A stretch of 64,000 nt of DNA from Tubiluchus corallicola (lineage: Eukaryota; Priapulida; Priapulimorpha; Priapulimorphida; Tubiluchidae): positions 1 to 64,000 of the forward strand of contig JAQGDQ010000321.1 in assembly GCA_030141605.1 (NCBI GenBank), read 5' to 3'. How positions within the stretch are numbered: the first letter of the stretch is position 1; each line of letters opens with the position of its first letter. A program made the translations under genes and the position numbers. A model generated the notes under the pieces. That model had not been told where the DNA came from. It ran no database searches and saw nothing but the letters and a program-made list of their open reading frames with translations. This document shows, in pieces, positions 36,801 to 48,252 of the stretch.

Positions 36801-39800
36801 TTCAGCATTGTCATTCTGCTGCCAACGAAGGTGTTTGCAGTCCAAATTTCCGACAAAGTCACACAATTTTATGTTGCTGTTCCACAGTAAGCCGTCTGGG
36901 CATTCGTAGTGTACAACCATGCTTCCCAGTGAAAAACACCAATAAAATTCCTAGAAAATGTATCGAGATTACATCATAAAATGTACCAACTCCTAAGTCA
37001 ATGATGGTAAACGCGTATTAAAAGTGTACAAACGTAGAACGAATGTTGAATTTTCGGATTTTGAGCTGAATTATGTAGATTTCAACAAGGACCTGTATAA
37101 CAGAGGTCCTTGGTTTCTGTTACACACTAAAATTAACCTTGCATACGGTCGCTTGTTTACGAGATCCTTAAATCGTTGCTTGGTGTCAGAGTGCGAACAT
37201 GTAACGATCCCTTTATTGTTAGAATCAGGCTATCCTACTTTTAGGGCAATGTTAACGGCGCTTCAAATGAATTTTTGGAGAAAAATATCAGCTCAGTCAG
37301 ACCATTAATGCAATATTTCCACATAACAAGAAATGTTAATTCAAACCTAGCAACGTGTCTTGCCATTTTACCAGCCGGCAGTCACACAGATTATTTAGCT
37401 AGAGAGCGCGAAAAATTGATAGATACGGTTAGAGCTAGTACCACATCAAACAGGATGACGTATAAAAAACTAAATCCCTCCCTAAAGCCACCTGTGATTC
37501 CACACAAAACTGTTGAAAAATATCGTATTGCATTCACTAGAAACCAGTCTCATAGATTGAAAATTGAGGCAGGTAGATGGAGTCGCCAAACAGTCGGTGG
37601 AAAACTGTGTGAATGTAGTGCTTTCCAAACTGAACAGCATGTTTTAACCACTTGCCAAAAAAACAAAAATCTTAGAAATGAGTTCACGAGCGTGAATTTT
37701 TCTATTAATGTTGATGTACTTGAAAACGAACACGGAAATGAAGTTATTTACGGATTGAGTAACGTTATTTTGAGTCTAGGCCAATGTCTTTCGTCAAGCA
37801 AAAATTAATCATTCATAAAGTTTCTACCAACTCGATTAGAGATTATTCGCAGACTTGTTACCTGTAGTATTTTTTATGACAGTAATATATAGGCAATTGG
37901 TGTACTTAACTATATAGTACATTGCATTTATTTTATCTTTGTTGTTCTCGATGTCTCATTTTGGTAATTTTCTTTGGACTATAGATGTTTTCTGGTTACC
38001 CAATATTATAGTGTATTTGTCTCGAATTACGTAGATTTATAATCACTAAACTAACTAACTACGTCCTTCTTACCTTGCAATGTTCACCTTTACATTCTCC
38101 AATCTTGCCTTCGTGTTTCTGATCTTGTGATGCGCCATCTTTCAAAACTGTAGTAAAAATATAAAACTTGGAGATGTACAAGTCCTGTATGGTTTGACAC
38201 AAAAGATGACAATGTTACCTGGAAATGATTTTGCTATAGTAGTAGTGTAAACAAAGCAGTAACATCTAACAGCAGTAGCCTTCTTGCAATAAAGTTAATA
38301 AACAACGGTAGGACTCGTTTCAAAATGAACTATAAGTAGCTAACCCAACCAAAATGTTTTGAGCCTTCAGACAAGCTCAATTTATACAGAACCATTTGCA
38401 TGCAAGATTGTATATAGAATTTTGGCTATTCACGCGAGGCGTAAAAAAGTGTCGTGACCATTTTGAGACGCACAATACACAAACACACTCACACCTTAGC
38501 TATGAACTAGCAAATGTCATCATGGGCGGACAGAACAGGCAGCATAGAGGCCTACCTCGTCCAGATTCCAGACCAAGATCTAACCTGGAAACGCAAGAGC
38601 TCAGGTTAGCGGATCAGGGCTTGGTCTGTGCTGAGATGTCTAGGCAAAAAACTCACATGATTTACCAACAATATTTCTGATGATATCTATGTCAAGTAAA
38701 GATAGTTTTTCTACATGATGTATTGTTCAGGTGCCGGCATAGTTAGATCCGGTTAATGTGGTATTATTATAATACGCTGAGTGAGCCAAGAGCAGTAGAC
38801 CGTCCACCAGTTTAAACGAACAATAAAAATGCTTATGAGTTATCTTGGTCCTTTGTAAATACGCATCAGGTGGTAAGTAGGCAGTAAGTAAGCAGGATTT
38901 TTTGTTTTCAATTAAAAACGTAAAAAGTAATACCATTATGTATCACATTTTGGCAAGACTTGGGGCAGAGCATTTCGTTATCTCCGGAAAATAACTAAAG
39001 TCATAAGCTTTGATCTTAGACTTAATGAAAGCAGTTATTTTCCTATGCGCGCGCTGCTATTTGTATGTGCTAGTTGCACAAAAATTACGCACATTTTGTC
39101 TTATAACGGGATTGTAGCGTAACAAGATTATATCGCATACCGGAAATACGCTTACTTGTGCTTCAAATTCACCATCATAAATCATGCTAGGTATGAATAG
39201 CACGTGCAAGGACATGTTTTAATGAAATGCAATTACGAGAAATATAGTGACAATCACAAAACAATTTTCTGATGCAAACCGCTACATCAGTAGATAGTCG
39301 TCAAGGCCGGGAAATAATAATCAACTTCGCAAGCGGCTGCTTAGAGACATGCCAATGGATGCCAAAGACAGGAGCAGGAAGCTAAAACTTTTGAGTGAAA
39401 ATGTTTCAACTCCGTGAATGAATTTTTGGCTAAAGTTTACAGTTCCCCACACAAAACAAATTTCGTGACGCTTGTTAGGACTGGGATTAGGGATGGCATT
39501 AAGTTAGGGTTAGGGTTAGGAGCTAGATGGGTTTGGGTTAGGGTACTTAAATTGTGTGGAAATTGTAAAATCCTTCCGAATTTTTTACTTAACGTGCAAA
39601 AATCACTTGGTTTACATAAGTACGATCCTGTATACTTACAAAAACCTTGTGATTATTTTTGTAAATTCGTACATGGCCCAATAACAAATTCTTCAAGTAG
39701 CACTTCACTGAAGACAATTTGCGTTTATCAGTTTGAATACGCTGACTTGATTTTGGCACACTGGGCATAATTATGAATGAGCAAATATTAAAATGTTATT

Positions 39801-41199
39801 AAGGGTTGTGCACACTATTAGTATTATTTGCAATGCTATCTGTTTGACCTGTATTATACTAAAATAACTAGCGGCATTCACTTTTTCAAAATGTGAAGTC
39901 ATTAGTACAATAGAATAAGGATGGGTAACTTTGTTTAACACAATATGATACATTACTTATGTATCATGATCCCACTAATTAGATGTTAGTTGAATGTTGT
40001 TAACTTACTGTTCTGACCCCTGCAATTATAATTAGCCGCTTGCTGCAGAATTAATAATGTGGGCATTCCCTAAAAATTGGTTAATTTTGATGACTCCTAC
40101 CACATTTCATTACAAACAGTACTTTACAGCAGTAAGTCCTACAGAATTTCATAAAAATTCGGTTCGGGACTCTATTAATAAGTTACATGTATAGGAACCG
40201 CGGAAATGTTCTGCTGAAATGTAATTACAAGTAATTAATGAATAGCTATAGATATATAAAGAGGTAATAAATTAGTAAACCATAATTTAGGTATTAATAG
40301 CTTTATTTTTTACATTAAATGTTCGTATGCAGTATACTTAAATGATAATGATAAAAGTAGTCCCGGATGCGAAGCATTGTGTTACTCACTTATTAATTTT
40401 TTTCTGCTTCACTGCTTGGATGTCATTTAGAAAGCCATTTATTGTTGTCATGAATCCATTTCATGAATGTATTATTTAAAACGTCAATATAGGACCCACT
40501 TTATCATAAAAATTTAAAACACGAAGCTGCTCTATTGTGATATATCAATATAAAAATTGTCTAAAACTTACTATGTGAATAACAACAACGGGAATGAGAC
40601 CAGCTCACGGCGAAAGTAATCTGTTTATAAGGCAATATGATGCCAACATCGCAAGCAAGTAATCCAAAAATAGAACAATAAAGACTTGAAAACAGATGTA
40701 AACTTGCAGTAATACAGTTTAAAAATTAATAAATCTAGCTGAGAAAACATGCATGATAAGGTAAACGAACCTATCAAAAAATAGTGAACACGAACCATAA
40801 CATTTTCATACATAAGATTGAGGACGTTTCTTGGTTCATTTTTTCACAATAAATTTGGCTTAATATGTTTTCATTGTGTGCCTATTAGTTTTTATTAAAA
40901 TTACGCGTGATAAAGTAAACAAATCTGCCAAAAATAGTGAACACGAACCATAACATTTTAATACATAAGCGTGAGGACATTTCTTGATTAATTTTTTTAC
41001 GGTAAATTTGGCCTGTGTTTTCATTGTGTACTAGCCTATTACTTTTTGCTAAAAAAACGCATTGTATTTTTGTTTATTGCAAAAATGAATCACTCTGTGT
41101 ATTGTGCATATTTATATTAAAAAAGCGTAATTGTGAGGCTAAATGCCCGTACTTACCCGCTATTAAAATCACAAATAAGTTCAACCAGAAAGTTGTCAT
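31008..41199 (-). CDS. Secreted chitin deacetylase with CBM14 domain and mucin-like linker
   Basis: Chitin deacetylases (carbohydrate esterase family 4) remove acetyl groups from chitin in extracellular matrices, cuticle or gut lining. Seven exons: 41199-41157, 38147-38074, 36950-35018, 33879-33719, 32670-32534, 32343-32066, 31513-31008. Together they total 3132 nt, an exact 1044 codons with stop. Order: signal peptide (about 1-15), six-Cys CBM14 (Cys 33, 38, 44, 56, 69, 77), Ser/Thr/Pro-rich linker (about 90-670), then the deacetylase domain with FDDA (723-726), HSISH (780-784), RAPFL (825-829) and YDSS (847-850). The FDD Asp and the two HSISH His residues match the CE4 catalytic base and metal ligands. 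A CBM14-long linker-CE4 layout resembles insect CDA5-type proteins more than CDA1/2, which carry an LDLa domain; no LDLa is seen. The gene lies tail-to-tail with the RAMA-domain gene. Confidence 0.93.
34085..34145 (+). repeat. Possible tRNA-derived fragment in chitin deacetylase intron
   Basis: GTCTAGTTGTCATTGCTGC and CTTTGTAAGCAGAAGG followed by CTTGGTTCATTC resemble decayed A box, anticodon arm and B box. It lies in the intron between exons 3 and 4 of the deacetylase, in the antisense direction. Confidence 0.35.
35018..36950 (-). CDS. Chitin deacetylase exon 3: CBM14 second half and long Ser/Thr-rich linker
   Basis: A 1933-nt exon starts after TTTCTAG with EFYWC and contains the rest of the chitin-binding domain (YECPDGLLWN, then CD and a final Cys). 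The remaining roughly 600 residues are low-complexity, rich in Ser, Thr, Pro and Val, with several N-x-S/T sequons, as in mucin-like, probably O-glycosylated spacers. No further cysteines cluster there apart from one in the distal part. The donor is CTCG|GTAAGA. Plus-strand frames at 35008-36349 are shadows of this exon. Confidence 0.93.
37000..37808 (+). mobile_element. LINE-like ORF remnant inside the chitin deacetylase gene (antisense)
   Basis: Two overlapping frames (37024-37308 and 37275-37808) look like one reading frame broken at about 37280-37300. The first ends in LLLESGYPTFRAMLTALQMN and FWRKI; the second has RLKIEAGRWSRQ and CECSAFQTEQHVLTTC. The C-x-C...E-x-H-x-x-x-x-C ending is the zinc-knuckle-like finish common in non-LTR element ORF2 proteins. 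It lies in intron 2 of the deacetylase on the opposite strand, between the two CBM14 exons, and lacks the polymerase core. Confidence 0.65.
38074..38147 (-). CDS. Chitin deacetylase exon 2: first half of CBM14
   Basis: A 74-nt exon between acceptor TACTACAG and donor GTAAGA. It supplies GECKGEHCK, giving the first two cysteines of the peritrophin-A fold. Together with EFYWC at the start of the next exon it forms the typical C-x5-C step of CBM14. Phases are 1 in and 0 out, matching both neighbours. Confidence 0.85.
39484..39545 (+). repeat. Telomere-like TTAGGG cluster
   Basis: About six TTAGGG or near copies (GATTAGGG, GTTAGGGTTAGGGTTAGG, GGGTTAGGG) lie within 60 bp in intron 1 of the chitin deacetylase. 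A shorter CCCTAACCC-type match lies at 966-980. They are too short and impure for a telomere and most likely interstitial. Confidence 0.7.
40757..41046. repeat. Tandem duplication, about 150-bp unit
   Basis: Two direct copies (about 40757-40897 and 40909-41046) share GATAAxGTAAAC, AATAGTGAACACGAACCATA, GAGGACxTTTCTTG and TTTTCATTGTGT. They lie in intron 1 of the chitin deacetylase, 110-440 bp downstream of its first exon. Confidence 0.85.
41157..41199 (-). CDS. Chitin deacetylase exon 1: start codon and signal peptide
   Basis: The ATG at 41199 opens a 43-nt coding exon whose 14 codons encode MTTFWLNLFVILIA, a short n-region plus hydrophobic core typical of a signal peptide. It ends in phase 1 at a strong donor (G|GTAAGT), and the next exon starts with TT, giving valine. 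The fit of phase, donor and hydrophobicity is why I chose this start, although the intron is about 3 kb and nothing else links the two exons. No nearer candidate (for example at about 38.25 or 40.6 kb) gives both a Met and the right phase. Confidence 0.75.
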
Positions 41200-43021
41200 A
41201 TCTTTACCTAAAACCTATTATTCTGCACTTCTATCACTGATGTAAAATTCTCGTTCCACTCTACAAATCGCATTCTAGTTCTGTGCTCCTTGGTGTTATT
41301 ACATTGCTTTTAAAAATACTTTCACTAAAAATGTAATTTAAATTTAATTTTTAAACTACCAGTTTCGCAGCATTTTATACACAGAAGCTCGTTGGTACAG
41401 ATTACGCGCACTATGTACGCTTGGTTGCAATACATGTACTTTCGTTTAAATGTGTGCAGTGAAGTGTATAGCGCCTATAGCGCAAAATTAATACATTGTA
41501 TTTTTCCATTTAGTGTTTCACTGCGTACTGTTTTATTTTTAGAATTCCAGCTTTAGTTTTAGTTTTAGAGAAACCGTAAGATTCACCTGACTCACCTGCC
41601 CCTGAATAACATGCACCTGAATTTTAGACGTGTTGTTAATGTTTAGCAACGTGCTGAGATGTTGACTCTATGTAGATGTAGCCCTATATACAAAATTTAC
41701 ATTGCATTACAATACTACTGCGAAATTAGCCTCTAGGTGATTACAACATATAAGAATGTGCTCTCTTCTCCATAGGATCTGTAATGACAAAAATTTGCCA
41801 AGCCATAAGCAAGTAGTATGTTAAACTGCTTTTAATTTCAGTTTACAAAGATCATTCCTGATTCCGCGGTAGCAGCACAGAACAGAACAGAATAGAATGG
41901 AACAAAACTAAAAACACAGATTAATGCTTAATGACGATAGCAGTGACAATGAATAAGAATTTTTGTTCATTGGAGCTAAGTTAGTTACCGAACAAAGTCC
42001 AGCAAAACAGAAGGTGATCGAACGGAAAGGAACCGAACAAAATTGACTAGGAGATTAAACGTTGTTACCGGCGGACCTAAATGCCGCTCTACAATGAAAA
42101 GTGTCTACTGCTACACAAACTGGTTGTAAAGTAAAATTCTACATCTTTTGCTCATATTGTAATAAAAGTGCCTTGGGACCAAATTTAAGCATGAAAACAA
42201 AAGCAATTTAGTAAACAACCTGAACGTAACAAGAATTTTGCTTAGTGGCAAAACAAACCTGAATCTTAGTTAATGAGAAGGATGTTTCAATTATATGTTT
42301 ATTGGTCAAAAAGCAACTACGACTTATGCTTAACTACACTTAAGTATAAACACTAATGACAACTGGATTTTAAACAAAATAAACAGCCCAGGCTAAGCTT
42401 TGTGTGTAGTAATTAAGAAAGCCTACTATCAACTCTAATAAACATATTTTATTCTGTACGGTGTATCTGGCAATCTGTTGCTGTGCGCATATAGCGCATA
42501 GTGTAAAAATCTGAAGTCAATATATAATATTCTTATCCAAGGTTATACAAGGTCAAATAGAAAGCTAAAGCTAACTTGCTGCGTGTGCTGTAACAGAAAC
42601 AAACAGCAACTTTTTAATTAATTTTGAAAGCATTCAGTTTTTTTTTAAATTTACTGCATATTTCATTCACTATACACTCGCTTTCGCAATACAGTTGGTA
42701 TGTAACTTGTAGGTTTTGAGGCACCCGAGTAGTTAGCCTGCGAGCACCTAAATGTCCAGTGGGCTATTCAGCCAGAGAGGCCTAGCCAGAGAGCTAACCA
42801 AGTGGACCGTCGCTAGTTCATTATCGTTTCCAGGTTTCTGCATTACAGAAATAGTGTCAAACAAAAAGTGATATGGCACCAAACCTATAAACGCGAGAAT
42901 GAAAAACACAACAGAAATGCTGCAAGAGTATGATCCCTATATTTTGGTTACACAGGAAGTAACTCTGTAAAGTGGTTCATTTTGTCATGATGTTATTGTT
43001 TTTTCTCGCTGTTCTTTTAGA
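41200..43021. other. Upstream region of the chitin deacetylase gene
   Basis: Contains the presumed 5' UTR and promoter of the deacetylase (minus strand). I found no TATA box or conserved element I can support and no other gene. Confidence 0.45.
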
Positions 43022-45178
43022 CGGGTAAAGATAGCTCCTAAGGGGTACCTAGAACAAATTGGAATCGAATATTTTTCTTCAGATTCCGGTAAAATATGTT
43101 TCAGGTACCCTCAACAAAAAATCGGCTTCGGTACTTTTCAGATATACGCATAAATGCAAGATGGCGCCTACTGGGGGCAAAAATCAGTTATATCTCTTAG
43201 ACTTAAACCATCAAACCCAGATGAAAATATGTATTATCGACTAATAGGAATATGCACCAGAGGATTCCAAAAATTTGTATCGTTTTTCATCTGTGACGTC
43301 ACAATACTATTATGACGTAATTAAGACCATCACTGCTTCAATGTTGTTAAAAATGGGTCGCTGGAAATGATCTTTCAATATCAGTGCTTGCAATGGCATT
43401 CAAAATCAGTTACAGATTGACCTAGCGTGCCATCAGTGTCCTTTCATGTTATTTCCTTGGCATCTAGTTGATAATGTTGGTCACTGGAATTGCGTTACTC
43501 TCCAGTATAATTCTTCTTTGGCCAAAGTAAAACTAGCGGATGCAAAATAAGACTCACAGTTTGAAGGAATCCAAGCACCTGAGCCATGTCCAGTAGATGG
43601 AGTTTGGTCGTCGAGCAGATACATGGACCAAACCTTCACAAGTGCTGCTAGCAAGGAGACATGTGCAGAAATGATGCTAACAGTACCAGTTTAGCTAGTA
43701 CATGTATTTTCGGACTATTTTTGTTTACTTGAAGATGACTAAAATCTTCCATTTCTCTGCTATAAAGATAAACTAACAAGGGATGTTCACGATCGCGATG
43801 TTCAAGATAACGCATTTCTTCGTACATCACTACAACAGCTATTTGCTCTTGACTCACATCAAGGTCCATAAAAGTGTATCCAGTGTCATCTAGTTTATTG
43901 GCCTGTACAGCTAGCGTTAAGATAATGGCAAACAGAAGTGACACTGTATCACGACCGCTGATCATATGGAAGAATAGTAACAAATTGGCCATCGCTTCAT
44001 CCAAACTTCAACCCGTTGGTGTCTTTGCTGTTTTTCTAACGTACTGTAAAGATATATCATGTACCAGCTCGCCCCACTCACTTGAATGTGAGGCTCCTCC
44101 ACTAACAAGCCACTTTTGGTTGCCTGGTGAAGGTTTGGTTCATGCATCTGCTCTACGACACTAAACTCCATCTACTGGACAGCTGCGAGATGTCGATTTT
44201 GTTGTATGACTGCGACACAGGAACTATTTCCACTGATGGCTCAGGTGCCTGGGCTCCTTCCATTGAAGTCACCTTTGTGCCATATTTTGCATCCGCCATT
44301 CGTGAGTAACCCAATTTCAATGACCACCATTATCAAGTAATGTGCCTTAGTCTACTCTGCCACATGCGGCATGCTTGGACGAGTCTGTCTTGGCCAGACA
44401 TTCTTTCTGCTCCCTCCTGCCCTTTGCCAACCAACTTCACCTCACCCCCCGCATCTCATCAATAGGCATCAGTGTAACATACTGCCAAAATGATAGAGCT
44501 AGCTAATGGCAGAGCTTCCTTCTATGTACTGGTTGCCAATAGCCAAGCACTCAAAAGTGAAATGAAAAGCAACAATGCTTTGAATGACCTGACAATGGCG
44601 CTGTGACGTCTTAATTGAAAAATGGCAACATTTTTAGATACGTATGGTGCATTTTCCGGTCAGTTGGTTAACACATCATTTTTGGCTAGGATCAATTATT
44701 TAGGAGAAGCAGTCAAGTTCTGATCCCCATAGGCATCATCTAGATGCCAAGCAAATAATATGAAAGGACCCTGATGGCATGCTAGGTCAATCTGTAACTG
44801 ATTTTGAATGCTATTGAATGATATTGAAAGATCAATTCCAGGTACCCATTTTCAACAACGAGGCAGTGATGGTCTTAATTACGTTATAATAGTATTGTGA
44901 CGTCATCATGACGTCGCAGACTAAAACGACCCCTTTTGGAATACTCGTGTGCACTTTCTTATCATAATAGATATTTTTCATCTAGGCCTCGATGGTTTAG
45001 GAGACATAACTGATTTTTGGCCCCAGTAGGCATCTTGGATTTATGCGTATATCTCAAAACTACCAAAGCCGATTTTGGTTGATTTTTTGTTACGAGCACC
45101 CGAAACCATGTTCTAACAGAATCTGAAGAGAAAAATTCTATTGCAATTTGTTCTAGCTTACTTGTTATCTTTACCTAC
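43022..45178. mobile_element. Foldback DNA transposon with long inverted arms
   Basis: The outer ends share GGTAAAGATA in inverted orientation, and the arms match for about 450 bp (43022-43475 against 44730-45178): CTAGAACAAATTG, ATTTATGCGTATATCT and ATCAGTTACAGATTGACCTA each have inverted partners. The similarity resumes further in (43535-43650 against about 44100-44300), so the element is two inverted, unequal copies. The central minus-strand frame (44004-43648) has FFHMISGRDTVS, resembling the H-x-x-SGCDTxS motif found in proteins of some DNA transposons. No clear target duplication was seen. Nonautonomous and decayed. Confidence 0.75.
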
Positions 45179-48100
45179 CTATTCATGTACTAAATTTTTA
45201 TCAGTTTTTACTATTATGACATCAGAATGCCACTTATGCATCTGAACTATTCATAATTACAGCCTCCCAACAAGTCACAAATATTGTATAGAATAGGCGA
45301 CACGATGGCATAACGTCAGTTATAATATAAACTTTAAAATTCATTCTCAGATGATGATAGTTTGCTAATTAAGAGTAAGTGTAGAAAGTGTAAGTGTAAG
45401 TACTGTAGAAATGTAATCCATGCCAGTACTAGACTTATATAAAGTGGCAACAACAGGACAGGAATAACAATGCACGCTAAAGTTATAGATTACAACATAA
45501 TTTATTAATATTATTATTATTATAATTAATAATATCCCTTTCAAGTTTGACATTAGTTCAGGAATGTATGTATACACCACTCTATAACACAGACAAATGA
45601 TTCTTACAACAAATGGTAACTTTCGTACGATGTGCAATAATCAGATACCCTAACAAGATTATTGTCATAATTATACATCATTATATGCCTACACTTTTCT
45701 ATCTTTACTATATAGTGACAGTGAAGTCTTTAAACATTGCATGTACACAATCTTTCGTATTTACTTCAGAAATCACATGTGATACCTTAATAATGAAAGG
45801 TCAAACTTAAAACTCTGAAATCATAGTACATAGCCTAAAAGTTTATTATCTACTAGCAACAAACTGCTTGAATTTCATTTAAAACAGTTTAAGTAGTTTT
45901 ATATTAATATTACCATTCATTCAATTAATAGTTACTCAAGTACTCCCTAGTTAACAAAGATGTTTCTGAAACTGAGTGCGTCACTTTCAAAAGTTTCAAA
46001 ACAAAAGACAGACGTTGTGAAGTAGTTCTCATTGGCTGCCTTACGAAAAAGAATACTGTTAAGACATGTTTACATGAAACATGTTACCCAAAACCATGAA
46101 TAGCAGGCAAATTCTTTTTATACAGAAGAGATGTATTGATAAATGCAAAAAACTGGAAATACCTACCTCTACTTTATTATTTTATTCTACTCCAGTTAAT
46201 GTGAGAAGAGTCAGTAACCAGAAGTCCACAACTCGATTACATGCAAAAGTTGTTATCAGGACTTTCTCTCACTTTTAGATCAATCAAATTTCAAAATGAA
46301 ACCATTTTAATTTCAAGAATTTTCGGTTACCAAAAATTTATTGACTCATCAAAGAGGCTGTTGATTTAAATACCTATTGCCACACAGAAAGCATCTTTAG
46401 TAACCAGTTTGCTGAAACAAAACAGTACATAGATCACTATGTCTCAAATACATTCAAAAATATACTGTCGTTTCATGTTTCAAAAATCAGTTTTCACACT
46501 TATTTAAATATGTAATGCTACAAAACCTAAGTGTATAGCGAAAGTGTGTAGTACTATTAGTTCAAAGTATAAATCACAGTACTAACATTAACTGTTCACT
46601 GTAAAGAAATATGAAAAGGTCACATATACATAAATATGATTAAGCTACATACATGCTTAAGCATCAAGCAGACAGACATGAAAACTAGCAGCATATACAA
46701 AGAACAAACAACCTAAATTAGATCTGCACATGTTTATAAGGCTAGCTTATTACATTATCTTGGAAATATTATATACGTTATACATCCCTCTGATTTAAAC
46801 ATATTTGCCTACAGCTACTTACACTTAAATCATCAATTGAAGAACGAGGGCTCTCATGCAACAATGACCATTAAAAATGCAAAAATGATTACCAATAGCA
46901 CAAGCCAGGTAAGAAAAATCACAGCACATAAGCTAGCTCACTTTTAGACCCTAAACTAAACAGTGTAACTATTTTGCAGAAATCATTTAATAATTGAAGT
47001 TATGCACGAATATTAACATACAAATAGTAAGTTTCGTAACAGACTACTAATACAACACAAAAAAATTACACTTAACACTATCATTGTTAATGGCAACCGC
47101 TAAACCTAAGAAGGAAGAGAACACAGAATTTGATACAACAGACACAGGAGGAAATCATGCGGATCTAACCCAATTATTTACATTATGAAGCCTCATACCG
47201 TCAGCCAAAATTTTTCAATGGGACCATCAATTAACTAATTCGTGTAGTTCAGAAATACTCATTAACTCGATTAGTATAATTAAACAATATGCCAACAGCA
47301 AAGGCATTTCATAGCATTCAACAATGACCATTGCACAAACACATCAATCAGTTCACCGTATGTCAAAATTTTGAACATCGCACAAACCGCATAGCTCAAC
47401 AGTAATTAATTAATTGTGATATTCATACATTCATTAACCGTGCACAGGAGCATACTGTAATACTGACAATTATGTTACAGAAATTATTGTGCTTCTGTAA
47501 TACACTTGCATGAGAATTTACTATCACATGGTGCTATCTAACACTCTACAATGCTTTGTTTACTTTAGAAGTATACAAACTTCTATTATGCAGGAGAGAA
47601 GAATCAACAACAAAACAAGAACCTCAGATAAACAAAATAAGCAAAAAAACTCATTTAGATAACAGAATTTACAGAACAAAGTCTAACAGGAACAATTATT
47701 TTTGCCTAGAAAAACAACTGCTTAGGTATTTTTAATTGTTTAGGTATTTGTAAATATTGTAATTTACATTGTATGACAATATCTCAAGAATAGATAACAG
47801 AATTTCCCCAAATCTGCAATGATTTGCATTTCAGCACATAACTATACTATAACAATACTATAACCTTCGTACATATTCTGTCAATGTATTCGCCTAACTC
47901 CTTTGATCAAACAATTTAAGATTCACGCTATATTTAATAAAAAAGCGTGTTCACTACTTGCGCAAAAACAGTTTCTGAGATTTTTTATGATGAACAATAA
48001 TCCGTGCAAATGCTGTCCATTAACATTTATATATGTGCTATATGCAAACTGCTACATACGATACACTGCCATAGCTACAAGAGGCAACGTCTGGACACCA

Positions 48101-48252
48101 ACCAAGTGAAATTAATGATAGTATTATCAATTGTCCATAAACCCAATCCATCCTTTACTCATAATTGGCTTTGCCTCATAGCCTTTCAGAAGTGCAACAT
48201 TATTGAATAAACAGCATGGATAAGACAACAGTACTGCTAATCAATCACCAGT
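45179..48252. other. AT-rich region downstream of AP2A, probably including its 3' UTR
   Basis: The AP2A stop is at 48253. About 3 kb of AT-rich sequence without open frames follows (in gene orientation), up to the foldback element. The AP2A 3' UTR must lie here, but no single polyadenylation signal stands out. Confidence 0.5.

Noticed and set aside
38215-38263. Candidate signal-peptide exon of the deacetylase starting MLLLCLHYYY
   Set aside because: It ends in the wrong phase for the next exon; the exon at 41199-41157 fits in phase and has a better signal sequence.
40560-40650. Candidate first exon of the deacetylase near a GTAAGT donor at about 40.57 kb
   Set aside because: The frame with the right phase has no Met or hydrophobic core, and the frame with ATG has an early stop.
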